A DNA stretch of 64,000 bases from Holophagaceae bacterium (lineage in GTDB: Bacteria; Acidobacteriota; Holophagae; Holophagales; Holophagaceae): the NCBI GenBank assembly GCA_016722505.1, contig JADKJH010000001.1:806001-870000 (forward strand), given 5' to 3'. The notes under the pieces were generated by a model, which searched no databases, was not told where the DNA came from, and saw only the letters and a program-made list of their open reading frames with translations. The number at the start of each line of letters is the position of its first letter. Position 1 is the stretch's first letter. Below, in pieces: positions 24,782 to 33,710 of this stretch. The position numbers and the translations under genes were made by a program.

Positions 24782-27391
24782 TTACTTGTGGACCTTGGCA
24801 GGATCGAATTCCGCGCCTGCGCCATGGCAGACGGCGCAAGACTCGCCAGCCAGGTTCAGGAAGCTGCGATTCACCTTGATCTGGCCACCATTCAAGGTCA
24901 TATGAGCCTGAGCGGGAGTGCTGTCATGGCAGCTGATGCATGCCGCGGTGAAGGGTGTGGTCAGCTTGTCAGCCGCATTCGCGGTGCCGAGAGAGGCCTT
25001 GGCGCCAGCAGTGGTGGCGGTGCCATTGTCCGCGATCTCGCGGGAGGCAAGGACATTCGCCGGGGTGCCGCTGAAGCCATTGTAGGTGTGGCAGCTCTGG
25101 CAGTTGTTGAGGATGCCCGGGAAGCCGATGTTACCGCCGTTGATGATGGCGATGGCGCCGGGGGTCCGGTCACGGACGATCGCGATCGGAGTAGTGCGGT
25201 CCTTGCCGGCATGGATGCCGTGGATCATGTCCTTGAAGTTGTTCGTGGTCTGCGGGAACCCCAAGGCGAAGTTCGATCCGGCAGGGACTGGGTTGGGAAT
25301 GGTGATGCCCCAGGCCGTCAGGCTGGCGGTGTCCCTTGCTGTGAACAGACCGGCGGCGCGATAGGTCTCGAGCGCAGCATCTGAAATGCCGCGGCCGCTG
25401 GTGGTCAGGCCAGGAACGTGGCACTGGACGCAGACCTGGACCTGGTAGACACGGTTGCCACCGTGGCCCTCGAACCATTCGTGGCAATTCGCGCACTTGG
25501 CCGAATCGATGACGGTGCGGCGAACCGCATCACCCGTGACAGCCTTCACGACGGAGACCGTGTGACGAGCAGCGGCTGGACTGATCTGAGTGAAATAGCC
25601 CTGCAGACCGACCGAACGCAACATGGCGCCAGCGGGGAAGATCTTAGCCGCGCCCACGATGGTGGCGGTGTAGTAACCAGTGGAGTCTGGGCCAGCCAGG
25701 GTGCCCACAGAGGTTGTCTTGGGGATGTCCAGCAGATTCGCGATGGAGACGGAGATGGGCTGGAAGTTGGAGCTGCCGCTGCCGAGGTTGTTGTAATCGG
25801 CGGGAGTGGCAACGCCGTCCTGGGGCTGCGCATAGGCGAGCAGGAAGCTTGGGCCACCGGTGAAACCAGACAACGGATTGGCCATGGCGGCAGCGGGGGC
25901 CTGGAGAGTCACGGGAGTGCCATCCGCCTTGATCCTGAACTTGACGACGACGTTCGTGGCGCTGGCCGTGGCAGAGCTGATCTCGTAGGTGAAATTCTTC
26001 AGCCCGGCCGCAACAGTCGGATTGTGGGGCGTCACGTTTTCCGTCATGTGGTAGGTCTTGATGTCCGCGGGCTCGTGGCACACGGCGCACGTGTAGTCGG
26101 TCTTGGGACCACCCACGTCAACACCATGGTTTTCACCCGTGGCGAAGTTGACCCGGTCGTGGCAGGAACCGCAGGCAATGATGCTGGGCTTGGTGTTCCA
26201 ATTGACGCTCTGAGCCGCGTTGTCGTGGCACTTGCTGCACATCTTCTGGCCACCGCCAAGCATGGAGTAGCCGATGTTGTTGTACAAGACGTTGGCGTAG
26301 TTGTAGCCCGTCTTGGTCAGTTCCATGCCCTGGTGGATCTGGTGGACCATTTTGGGGAAGTCGCCAGCGGCCGCGCCATTGACTTTGTAGGTGCTGCCTG
26401 AATAGCCGGTAGCAGTGGTTGTAGCTTCCGCGTTGCCGTACTTGCGTTGGTCAGTGTGGCAAACCACGCAGTACCGGGTCTCGACTCGACCGCCGCCGTG
26501 GAAGGCTAACTTTCCGTGGCATTCGTTGCAGTTCTGGATGGCCACCACTTCCCGTTGGGTATCCGTGGAGGTCACAGCCCTGCCGGTGGCGGGAATGAAG
26601 TCATAGATGATATTGACGGGATTTTTCAAGGGCACGGCGGTGGCGACAGTGACGCCATCAGGAGTGTTGGATCCCGTGCCACGGGCGTTGCCGGAGAACT
26701 GGACCGCCATGCGGTGCGTCAGGGTGGGAACATAGGTCGTGTCGCCCAGGTCGGCTTTCACGTTGTTGCCGGTGTAGGTGTAAGCATCCAGGATCGACTT
26801 GGTCTGGGTGATGTCACGGTAGAAAGTGTACCTGTAGGTGCCATCGCCGTTGTCCACCAGGGTGCCCGTATTGTCGGTGGTGGGTTTTCCAGGGACGGCC
26901 GTGGGCGAGGCGACATTCGGCGTAGTTGTGACGTTGTAACTCACCCATTTGCTCGGTGCCTTGGTCGTGGTCGTGTTGTCTTCAGGCACCAGCTTGGCGA
27001 TGGCGAAAGCCAAGTTGGGATAGCTGGTCAGGGTCGCAGTGGATGACTTGGACGTCATGTTGCCAAAGCCCTTCAGGCCAGTGCCCTTGGAGTCGGTCAA
27101 ATAAAAATTGACCACTGGGCGGCCAGAGATGGTGACGCTGGTGACCGCCCCTTTGGGGTCCAATGCGGCCCAAGCTTCGGGGCTCAATTGGGTGACGTCG
27201 ATGGTGGTGGTGCCGGCAGGGCCGGTGGGACCGGTGGGACCCGTGGGGCCGCCAGAGCCATCGGATCCGGCCGGGCCAGCGGGTCCGGTGGCGCCGTTCT
27301 GGCCGGCATCGCCCTTACAGCCGATGAGGATGAAGGCGAATGCGGCGATGGCGATCACCCCGCTGAGCCTTTTAAAAAGTCTAGTTCGCAT
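24782..27391 (-). CDS. OmcA/MtrC-family decaheme c-type cytochrome lipoprotein (module B)
   Basis: 869 residues from ATG 27391 (AAGGGAGAG upstream; an earlier in-frame start at 27427 is less likely). The signal peptide ends at FILIGCKG, followed by a collagen-like GXX run (GPTGPTGPTGPAG). Ten CXXCH sites: CNECH, CVVCH, CSKCH, CGSCH, CAVCH, then CANCH, CVQCH, CQSCH, CISCH, CAVCH. Spacing and the beta-rich parts match module A, but overall sequence is clearly diverged, so this gene was not part of the recent 2.1-kb homogenisation. It is likely a cell-surface terminal reductase with its own substrate range. Confidence 0.9.
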   Translation of the reverse strand: MRTRLFKRLSGVIAIAAFAFILIGCKGDAGQNGATGPAGPAGSDGSGGPTGPTGPTGPAGTTTIDVTQLSPEAWAALDPKGAVTSVTISGRPVVNFYLTDSKGTGLKGFGNMTSKSSTATLTSYPNLAFAIAKLVPEDNTTTTKAPSKWVSYNVTTTPNVASPTAVPGKPTTDNTGTLVDNGDGTYRYTFYRDITQTKSILDAYTYTGNNVKADLGDTTYVPTLTHRMAVQFSGNARGTGSNTPDGVTVATAVPLKNPVNIIYDFIPATGRAVTSTDTQREVVAIQNCNECHGKLAFHGGGRVETRYCVVCHTDQRKYGNAEATTTATGYSGSTYKVNGAAAGDFPKMVHQIHQGMELTKTGYNYANVLYNNIGYSMLGGGQKMCSKCHDNAAQSVNWNTKPSIIACGSCHDRVNFATGENHGVDVGGPKTDYTCAVCHEPADIKTYHMTENVTPHNPTVAAGLKNFTYEISSATASATNVVVKFRIKADGTPVTLQAPAAAMANPLSGFTGGPSFLLAYAQPQDGVATPADYNNLGSGSSNFQPISVSIANLLDIPKTTSVGTLAGPDSTGYYTATIVGAAKIFPAGAMLRSVGLQGYFTQISPAAARHTVSVVKAVTGDAVRRTVIDSAKCANCHEWFEGHGGNRVYQVQVCVQCHVPGLTTSGRGISDAALETYRAAGLFTARDTASLTAWGITIPNPVPAGSNFALGFPQTTNNFKDMIHGIHAGKDRTTPIAIVRDRTPGAIAIINGGNIGFPGILNNCQSCHTYNGFSGTPANVLASREIADNGTATTAGAKASLGTANAADKLTTPFTAACISCHDSTPAQAHMTLNGGQIKVNRSFLNLAGESCAVCHGAGAEFDPAKVHK

Positions 27392-27470
27392 ACTGCACTC
27401 TCCCTTTGGTTGTGCTGCTGTTTTCATGTCGGAAAACGACTGAGCTTATGAATGGAATTGGGCACCTCCT

Positions 27471-28094
27471 CTAGATGCTCTTGCTGTGGCACATGGTGTT
27501 GTTGAAGCAGCCAGGCGCCGTTCCAGCGGGAGCAGGCGTCGCAGGTTTGATGGTGGAGTTGGCGCCATTCGCGTGGCACTTGTAGCACTCGGGTACATTC
27601 GCCGCATCCGTGGCGTAATGGACGCTCTTCGCAGGGTCAGGACCCGACCAGGGTTTGCTGGGATGCGGAGACGTGGTGTGGCAGGCCAGGCAGGAGGTAG
27701 CCGTCAGGCCCGCGCTGATGTTGTTGCCATGGCATTTGAAGCAATATGCAAAGCCGGTCTTCTCGCCAGGCGCGGCTTGAGCGCCTAATCTTCCATGCTG
27801 AAGGCCAGCTTCCCAGCCGGTGGGATGGCCTGGTCCTTTGGGATGGCAGGTGAAGCAGCTCACCTTGGAGATGCCGCCCGCCGTAAGTGGATCCGTCGTG
27901 GAGCCGTGGCAGGTGGTGCATTGGGAGGGGCTCTTCGCGAATTCGGCCCAGTGGTTCTGGAGCCAATCGGTGGGGTGCTGGCCCGTGGCGGTGTTGTACC
28001 GAGGGGCGTTGGTGCTGCTTCCCCCACACCCCACTAACAGCAGCGCGAAGGCCGCGGCGGCGACGGCGCTGAGCAAATCTTTGGTTCGGCTCAT
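27471..28094 (-). CDS. Multiheme lipoprotein cytochrome, five CXXCH plus one CX5CH (module B)
   Basis: 207 residues, with the same lipobox region as module A for about the first 50 residues (MSRTKDLLSAVAAAAFALLL) and a diverged remainder. Heme sites: CTTCH, CFTCH, CFKCH, CLACH and CYKCH, then GTAPGCFNNTMCHS at the C-terminus. The near-identical DNA block shared with module A begins inside this gene (about 27939). The start overlaps the five-heme gene by ATGA. It is intact, unlike the two genes before it. Confidence 0.85.
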   Translation of the reverse strand: MSRTKDLLSAVAAAAFALLLVGCGGSSTNAPRYNTATGQHPTDWLQNHWAEFAKSPSQCTTCHGSTTDPLTAGGISKVSCFTCHPKGPGHPTGWEAGLQHGRLGAQAAPGEKTGFAYCFKCHGNNISAGLTATSCLACHTTSPHPSKPWSGPDPAKSVHYATDAANVPECYKCHANGANSTIKPATPAPAGTAPGCFNNTMCHSKSI

Positions 28095-28580
28095 CGCACT
28101 CCCCTTTGGCTATGGCAAGTTGCGCATTTGTCGTTGTTCGAACGGCCATGGCACTTGTAGCAACCCGTCGGGTCCACCTTCCCGTCCATCCGGTGCAGGA
28201 TCAGGTAGTTCCCGCGATGCGGCATCTCCCGGTCTGGACGATCCCCCAACTTCACCGAACTCGCCATCGAGACTTTCCCGCCGTGGCAATCCGAACAGAA
28301 TGAAGGCGCGTGGCAGGACGCGCAGGTTCCTGAATCCTGGTTCGCCTGGAAGCGATGGTTCTTCACGAACGTTGGCGTGTGATTGAAGGACTCAAAGGTC
28401 TTGAGGGCCACCCTTCATCGCTTCGGTCCCATGGCAATCCGAGCACATCGGCTTACTTTGCCGTCTCCACGCCTTCTGGATGCGTGGGGCGAAGCTCGTC
28501 TGGGGCGATAGCAGCGCGCAGGCCGTCAAAAACCCGATGCCCAGCGCAGCCACACAGATTAGAATCGTTTTCCGGATCAT
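28091..28580 (-). pseudogene. Five-heme lipoprotein cytochrome copy B, frameshifted
   Basis: Almost identical to the 162-residue module A gene, but with a missing G in the run near 28490, an altered stretch near 28450-28458 and an extra G near 28405. The result is one frame carrying the lipobox (GFLTACALL) and CSDCH and another carrying CASCH, CSDCH, CYKCH and CATCH. All five heme sites are therefore present in DNA but not in one frame. Sequencing error in homopolymers or real decay are both possible. Confidence 0.75.
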
Positions 28581-29964
28581 TTACGGCCTCCCTTGCTGGT
28601 CGAAGTGAATCGGTATTCCCCCCGGAGAAGCCCCATCACCTGCTTCTTGAACAGGGAATCGTCGCCGTAGCTGAGATCCCCGGAAATCTTCAAGTTGGTC
28701 GTGGCCTGGTATCCGAGCGAGCCCACCACCTGGTAGATGGAACTCTGTCCGTTCAGATTCGGATTCTTCTTGTCGTCAAAATTGTAAAAGATGCCGTCCA
28801 GGCTGGCGGACAGCAGGCCCTTCTGCACCATCGCCCAGGCCCGGATTTCTCCGTGGGACCATCCGTACAGCGGCCCCAGCGTGCCCTTGGTCGGCGCATC
28901 ATCGGCGCTCACTTTGTGGTACCCGAAGCCCGACATGATCTTCTTGCTGCTCAGGTTCCACCGCACATCCGCGCCGAACCGGTTGGCGTCCCCGTAGGAC
29001 TCCGGTGGGTATGGCGGAAATCCGCAACCACTTCCACCGATGACGCGGAGCCCAGGATCACGCTGCCCCCGAAGGCCCGGAATTTATCCTTTTCATCCTG
29101 GCTGAACAGCGACTTGAAATTGCTGCCCGCGAAGTACGCGAAGAAGTTCCGTTCGGTGAAAGCTCCCGTCACCGAAACAGCATTGGCGACTTTAACCGTC
29201 AGGTTGTAATCGTGTTCCGCGATCTTCGAGGGCTTTTCCGCGACCCCCGGCGTATCCGGGTGCGAGGCCACATCAAAGAGGGTCCGGCCACTGAAATCAA
29301 AGACCGCATTGGGCGACACCTTGATATCCACCCCCACCTGCTTGCGGGAGTAATCCACGGGAGACGGGATTGGAAGGTCCTTGGCGGCGGTGGAACCATC
29401 CTGGAGGTAGGAAATACCGATTTCACCGGCCTTGGGAATCCGATAGCCCAGCCGCGTCCCAAAGATGAAGTCCCGCTGGAATTCGTAGTCCTGTTTCGCA
29501 TCAGGCTCCAGCACGCTCGTGAACCGGACAGGCCGTCCGCCGAAAGCCGAAATGGTGAAGCCGCCCCGCAGATCCGCTCGAGCGCTCACGCCATCCACAT
29601 GCTCCACGCCCCCGCCCTGGTTGACCATGAAACGGCCCGCCTTGATTTCAGCGTTGGCCTGGGGGGAACTGGTACTGGAGGTAGCCATAGGTCAGGTACC
29701 CACCGGACTTCCCATTGGGGACGATTGATCCGCCAGATCCGCCATGCCCCACCCATACAGATGGAGGGACAGCGCATCGGAACCCAGCTTCGTGGCATCA
29801 ATGCCGAGGAACTGGGTCGCTGGCGTGTAGGTCGCCTTGTCAAACCCCGGGGTTTCCTGCTTCCACACCTGGGCCATCGTGGTGCTGTACACATTGACTT
29901 CCTGGGCCCAGGCCGAAGCCGATACCAGGGTGGCTAGCACGGCCACATGAATGCATCGCTTCAT
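28577..29964 (-). pseudogene. Outer-membrane beta-barrel copy B, at least three indels
   Basis: Nearly identical to module A's barrel. A missing C near 29002 (GACTCCGGTGGG here, GACTCCCGGTGGG in A), an extra G near 29662 and a missing G near 29717 split the frame into three pieces. The latter two partly compensate. The site of module A's single defect is intact here, so a mosaic of both copies would yield one full barrel of about 462 residues. Its ATG at 29964 follows the 22-aa leader as in module A. Confidence 0.75.
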
Positions 29965-30029
29965 GGCCTACCTCCACCCACGATCCGCTCCAGCGTCTCG
30001 GTCTGTTTGACCTTGGATCGCTTGCGCAT
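29961..30029 (-). CDS. 22-residue leader peptide before barrel B
   Basis: Identical to the module A leader, with AGGAGGTC before ATG 30029 and a stop overlapping the barrel's ATG. Retained in both copies within the near-identical block, so its conservation does not by itself prove function. Confidence 0.5.
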   Translation of the reverse strand: MRKRSKVKQTETLERIVGGGRP

Positions 30030-30569
30030 ACCTGACCTCCTATCGGGATGGTGAGAACTACTGCTTTTCACAACTCGATTCCGGATGCTTGCACGCGGAC
30101 CCACAAAGGTGCTGTGACTTCAGTCAACTGTCCTGGGGTAGATGAACGAGTCCCGCCAAGGGCGTCCGACATGGCCAAGATCGAGGCCTGGCGGGCCTAT
30201 GAGAGGCTCTGGAACACCGGCGCTCATCACAAGCGTTTGTCGGGTTGAGCGAGCGCAGCAGAGTGGTCCCGCATCGTAGCGATCCATGCCGCGATCAACC
30301 GTTGAAGGCCGCCATGTCTGGTCCGAATTGATGCGTGTGATGACATCCTTCGCGGATTGAAATTCGAGTTCAGATTCCAACGAGGCTGCGCGCCTGAATT
30401 GGAAGGCGTTGTGACAAAATTCACTCCTTGTTCCAACCATCAAAATATTCCGCGGCATGCCTCCCGGGGATTCCCTGCCGGGAATCAGGATTGCCGGTTT
30501 GAATGCAGCGCAAGTAGACGTGGATCGGCGCTCCGTGGTCATCTAGACAAGAGGTTCCCGAGGCTCCCA
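30030..30569. other. Module B promoter region and spacer; no gene seen
   Basis: The first 46 bases belong to the 2.1-kb repeat. The TGTGA-N6-TCAAC motif follows at 30113-30128. The rest has open frames on the minus strand (30120-30542) but no recognizable family, no good ribosome-binding site and low-complexity composition; it may be decayed sequence. Confidence 0.5.
30113..30128 (-). promoter_or_regulatory. CRP/FNR-like motif upstream of module B
   Basis: TGTGACTTCAGTCAAC shares its half-sites and 16 of the surrounding bases (GTGCTGTGACTT) with the module A motif, although the intervening DNA has diverged. It lies about 85-100 bases before the module B leader. Confidence 0.45.
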
Positions 30570-31388
30570 ATGCTGAACAACAAAAAAATCGCCCTCATCG
30601 GCTCCGGCACCATGGGTAAAACCATCGTTGGCGGCTTGTTGAAATCCGGCAAAGTTAAGCCCGCACAGCTTCGTGCCACCACACGGCGCGCCGCTACGGC
30701 AGAATCCTTCACCCGGGACCAGGGAGTGATCTGTTCAACTGACAACGCCGAAGTCGCCGCTTGGGCTGAAATTGTGATCCTGTGCGTGAAACCCAAAGAT
30801 ATCCCGAAGGTCCTGCAGGAACTCCAAGGCAAGGGTGCCCTTGACCGCAAGCCGTTGCTCATTTCCATCGCCGCAGGTGTGAGCACGGCCTTTCTGGAAG
30901 ATGCCAGCGGTGGCGCCTGCCCAGTGCTGCGTGCCATGCCCAACACGCCCTGCTCCATCGGCAAGGGCATGACCGTCGTGACCAAAGGCAGCCACGCTGG
31001 GGACGCGGACGTGTCGCTGGCTAAAGAGATTTTTTCACCCCTCGGCCGGTTTCTCGAATTAGAAGAAAAACACATGGACACGGTGACGGGCCTCAGCGCC
31101 AGCGGCCCGGCCTTCATGTACATCATCATCGAAGCTTTGGCAGACGGCGGTGTCATGCGCGGCCTTCCCCGTGCGGTGGCCGTCGAGTTGGCGGCGCAAA
31201 TGACCTTGGGCGCAGCCGAAATGGTGCTTGCCACCGGAAAACATCCCGCGGCGCTGAAAGATGACGTGACCACGCCCGCAGGCTGCACCATCGCCGGCAT
31301 CCTGGCGTTAGAGGATGGCCGCATCCGCAGTGTGCTTGCCCGCACCGTGGAGCTGGCGTCCAAGGTGGCGGGGGAGCTAGGAAAGTAG
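30570..31388 (+). CDS. proC: Pyrroline-5-carboxylate reductase
   Basis: 272 residues from ATG 30570. The N-terminal Rossmann motif is IALIGSGTMGKTIVGGLLKSG, and the family's SIAAGVSTAFLED, VLRAMPNTPCSIGKGM and TVTGLSASGPAFMYIIIEALADGGV blocks appear in order, the last being the substrate-binding/dimer domain. It reduces pyrroline-5-carboxylate to proline with NAD(P)H in the cytosol. The longer frame upstream (from 30357) has no support. No operon partner is seen; the next gene is convergent. Confidence 0.93.
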   Translation: MLNNKKIALIGSGTMGKTIVGGLLKSGKVKPAQLRATTRRAATAESFTRDQGVICSTDNAEVAAWAEIVILCVKPKDIPKVLQELQGKGALDRKPLLISIAAGVSTAFLEDASGGACPVLRAMPNTPCSIGKGMTVVTKGSHAGDADVSLAKEIFSPLGRFLELEEKHMDTVTGLSASGPAFMYIIIEALADGGVMRGLPRAVAVELAAQMTLGAAEMVLATGKHPAALKDDVTTPAGCTIAGILALEDGRIRSVLARTVELASKVAGELGK

Positions 31389-31396
31389 AAAAGGCC

Positions 31397-33216
31397 CTAC
31401 CTTGTCAGCTCCAGCATGAAATCACCGTTGGCCAGGGGCACCGTGGCTTCGCCTTTGCGTTTGCTGCCTAGGTCTTCGAAGACGAGCTTCAAAGGACCAT
31501 CTCCAGGCAGCGCCCGGAAACTAAAGGTCGGCATGGAGACCCTTGGCATGGAATCGGACGAGTTCACCTCAGTGCTCCCGGCGTTGAACTTGATGAGCTG
31601 GAAATTCGCACTGGCGCCCGGCTGGCTGACCTCGGCCCGCTGGCTGCCTAGAACCCAGCCTTCCAAACGCAGACTCCAACTACCATCATCCTGCCTGCTC
31701 AACCTGCCTTGAATGAGCTGCACACCTTCGGCGCCTTCGGTGGATTGAATGGCTTTCGCACGGTAGATGTCCATGACTGCTTTAGCGTAGAGACGGCTCT
31801 CCTCTGTGGGCGCCACGCCGCCTGAGCGGTCCACAGCCTTTTCGCCCGCATTGTAGGCGGTCACGGCGCGGGCAGTGTCTCCGTTGTAGCGGTCCAGCAG
31901 AAAACGCAGGTATTTCGCGCCGCCCTTCAAGTTCTGGTCAACCTGCCATGCATCCTTGACGCCGAAACGCCTGGCTGTTTGCGGCAGGAGTTGCATGAGG
32001 CCCATGCTGCCAGCGGGGCTTTTCGCCATGGGATCGAAGCGGCTCTCGCACTGGATCATGGCGCGCATGAGATCAGGGTCAATGCCTTCGGCAATGGCGG
32101 CGGCGTCCACTTGCTTCAGCATGGCTGCGGGCACGAGAATCGCGGGTCCGTTCAGGCCATCGCGGAAGGGCGCAGCGGCGGCCAGGCCCAGGCCTGCCAG
32201 CACCAGAGCGGCGCCAATCAGCGCGGGAAACGAGGGGCGCATGCTAACGCCGAGGAGATGTCGAATTCGGATCATGAGGGGTGCTCCTTGGACCTGGAGG
32301 GCCAGTGATGTCGGCGCTTGAAGCGCAAGTGATGGAATGCCTGGCAAGGCCGGGGTTTTAAAAGACCTGGCGGATGGACGAAGATCATCCAACTGGTCGA
32401 GAACAGCAGCGTAGAACCGTGCATCACCGCAGACCGCGACTGCTGCCAAGTCGCAGCACCGCTCACGCTCCAGACGCGCTGTGGCGGATATCCAATGGGC
32501 CATTGGGTGATGGAAAAGCAGCAATTCTGCGGCCGATTGGAGGGCGTTCATCAAAAAATCGTGGCGGCGCAGATGAGCGAATTCATGGGCCAGCAAGGCT
32601 TCCAAAGCCCGCACGTCCATCTGCCCGAGGCAGGCCGCAGGAAGCACCACCATGGTGCGCCATAAGCCGTGGCTGAAAGGCCCGGTGATCCCCTCCGCCA
32701 GGCGGATCTCGGGTACGCGCATGGACATGTAGTGGGCCAGGTCCACACTCAGTTCCAATACCCAGTCCGGCGCGGGGGCCGTGGATCGCCGAAGGCGCTG
32801 GAGCCACATCCAACCGCCCAGCAAGCGCAGCCCCAGAATCGCCACGCCAGCCCCCCAAACAAGGGAAAGCCAGGCAGAGCGGGCTGGGATAAGGTGATCA
32901 CCCGCGTGGCAAAGCTTGGATCCCCCCTGGTTGGATTTGAGGCGGGGACGATGGGTTCGATGAAACGCGGCCCCCGCGAAATGGCAACCATGCGGCTGGC
33001 TCTCGCAATGCGGGCTTGGCGGAAAGTCGTTGCTGGCCATAACACCGCCAATGTGAGCGCCAAGAGCGAAAGATTATGCCGAAGACCTGGGGATGCCCGG
33101 TGCAAAAGTGTCAGCATTCCCCATAGCCCCGCAGCCACCAAGGCCACCTGCCAGGCCGAATGGAAAAGGGCCAGGCCCAGGTCTACAGCCATTCCTTGGA
33201 ACTCCAGAAAGTTCAT
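31397..33216 (-). pseudogene. BlaR1-like M56 metallopeptidase fused to a lytic transglycosylase, one frameshift
   Basis: The N-terminal frame (ATG 33216, MNFLEFQGMAVDLGLALFHS) carries the first membrane helices; from about 32900 the frame changes and continues WLSLVWGAGVAILGLRLLGG, then the M56 zinc site LAHEFAHLRRHD, a further membrane region, and then an SLT lytic-transglycosylase domain: MIQCESRFDPMAKSPAGSMG, MQLLPQTA and AVTAYNAGE. A homopolymer (C6 at 32922-32927) lies in the shift zone. BlaR1/MecR1 relatives sense beta-lactams or wall damage and cleave a BlaI repressor; a transglycosylase fused to the sensor is unusual. The BlaI gene ends two bases upstream. Confidence 0.7.
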
Positions 33217-33218
33217 GG

Positions 33219-33596
33219 CTATTTCCCCTTCAACAATTCCCGCAAGGCAGCCTTTTCCTCGGGGCGCAGGCGCCGCCCTTGCAGGGCCATCTGCACCAGT
33301 TCTCCCGCAGACCCCGCAAAAACCTTGGCCATGAAATCCCCCAACAGCGCCCGCTGCGTTTTCGATTTGGCCTGGGCGGGCCAGTAAAGGTGGGCCCGCT
33401 CGGATTCGTCCCGCTCCAGCAGACCCTTGTCCAGCATGGTCTGCATGAGTTTAAGAACGGCTGTGTAACCCAAGGCCCGCTCCCGGCCCACACGGCCGTA
33501 GACATCCTTCACGCTGCTGGGACCCAACTCCCACAGGACCTGGAGGATTCCGACTTCGGCTTCGGTGGGTTTGGGGGTTGGAGGAGAATTGGCCAT
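33219..33596 (-). CDS. BlaI/MecI-family transcriptional repressor
   Basis: 125 residues: PTEAEVGILQVLWELGPSSVKDVYGRVG (first helices), a recognition region ALGYTAVLKLMQTMLDKGLLERDESERAHLYWPA, and a C-terminal dimerization helix LLGDFMAKVFAGSAGELVQM. This is the winged-helix BlaI pattern, cleaved in known systems by a BlaR1 partner, here the next gene. The start is ATG 33596; a possible operator lies just upstream. Confidence 0.88.
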   Translation of the reverse strand: MANSPPTPKPTEAEVGILQVLWELGPSSVKDVYGRVGRERALGYTAVLKLMQTMLDKGLLERDESERAHLYWPAQAKSKTQRALLGDFMAKVFAGSAGELVQMALQGRRLRPEEKAALRELLKGK

Positions 33597-33621
33597 AGGC
33601 GCTCCTTGAAGTACGATGATT

Positions 33622-33645
33622 AATGTACGATAATTTATGTACATT
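33622..33645. promoter_or_regulatory. Probable BlaI operator between two divergent genes
   Basis: A perfect 7-bp inverted repeat AATGTAC-N10-GTACATT, matching the TACA/TGTA half-sites recognised by BlaI/MecI proteins. A third GTAC lies at 33611. It sits between the BlaI gene (minus) and the deacetylase gene (plus), so it could control both. Confidence 0.7.
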
Positions 33646-33710
33646 GCAAGATGTACTTGAAGGCTAGCTCAAAATTTATTCGTCGCCAGTTCTTGGCCAG
33701 GAGAGGTCCC

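Larger units (their letters stand above)
27939..30075. repeat. 2.1-kb near-identical repeat, copy B
   Basis: Direct-repeat partner of 21829-23965. The left edge lies inside the module B hexaheme-type gene near the GAATTCGGCCCAGTGG stretch; the right edge is the CTTTTCACAACT sequence upstream of the leader. Confidence 0.93.

Noticed and set aside
22466..29964. Naming the barrels MtrB and the five-heme proteins MtrA
   Set aside because: Barrel length (~462 aa) and heme number (5) do not match those families; only the functional analogy is kept.
30120..30542. A 140-residue minus-strand open frame upstream of proC
   Set aside because: No ribosome-binding site, no domain and overlap with the module B promoter area.
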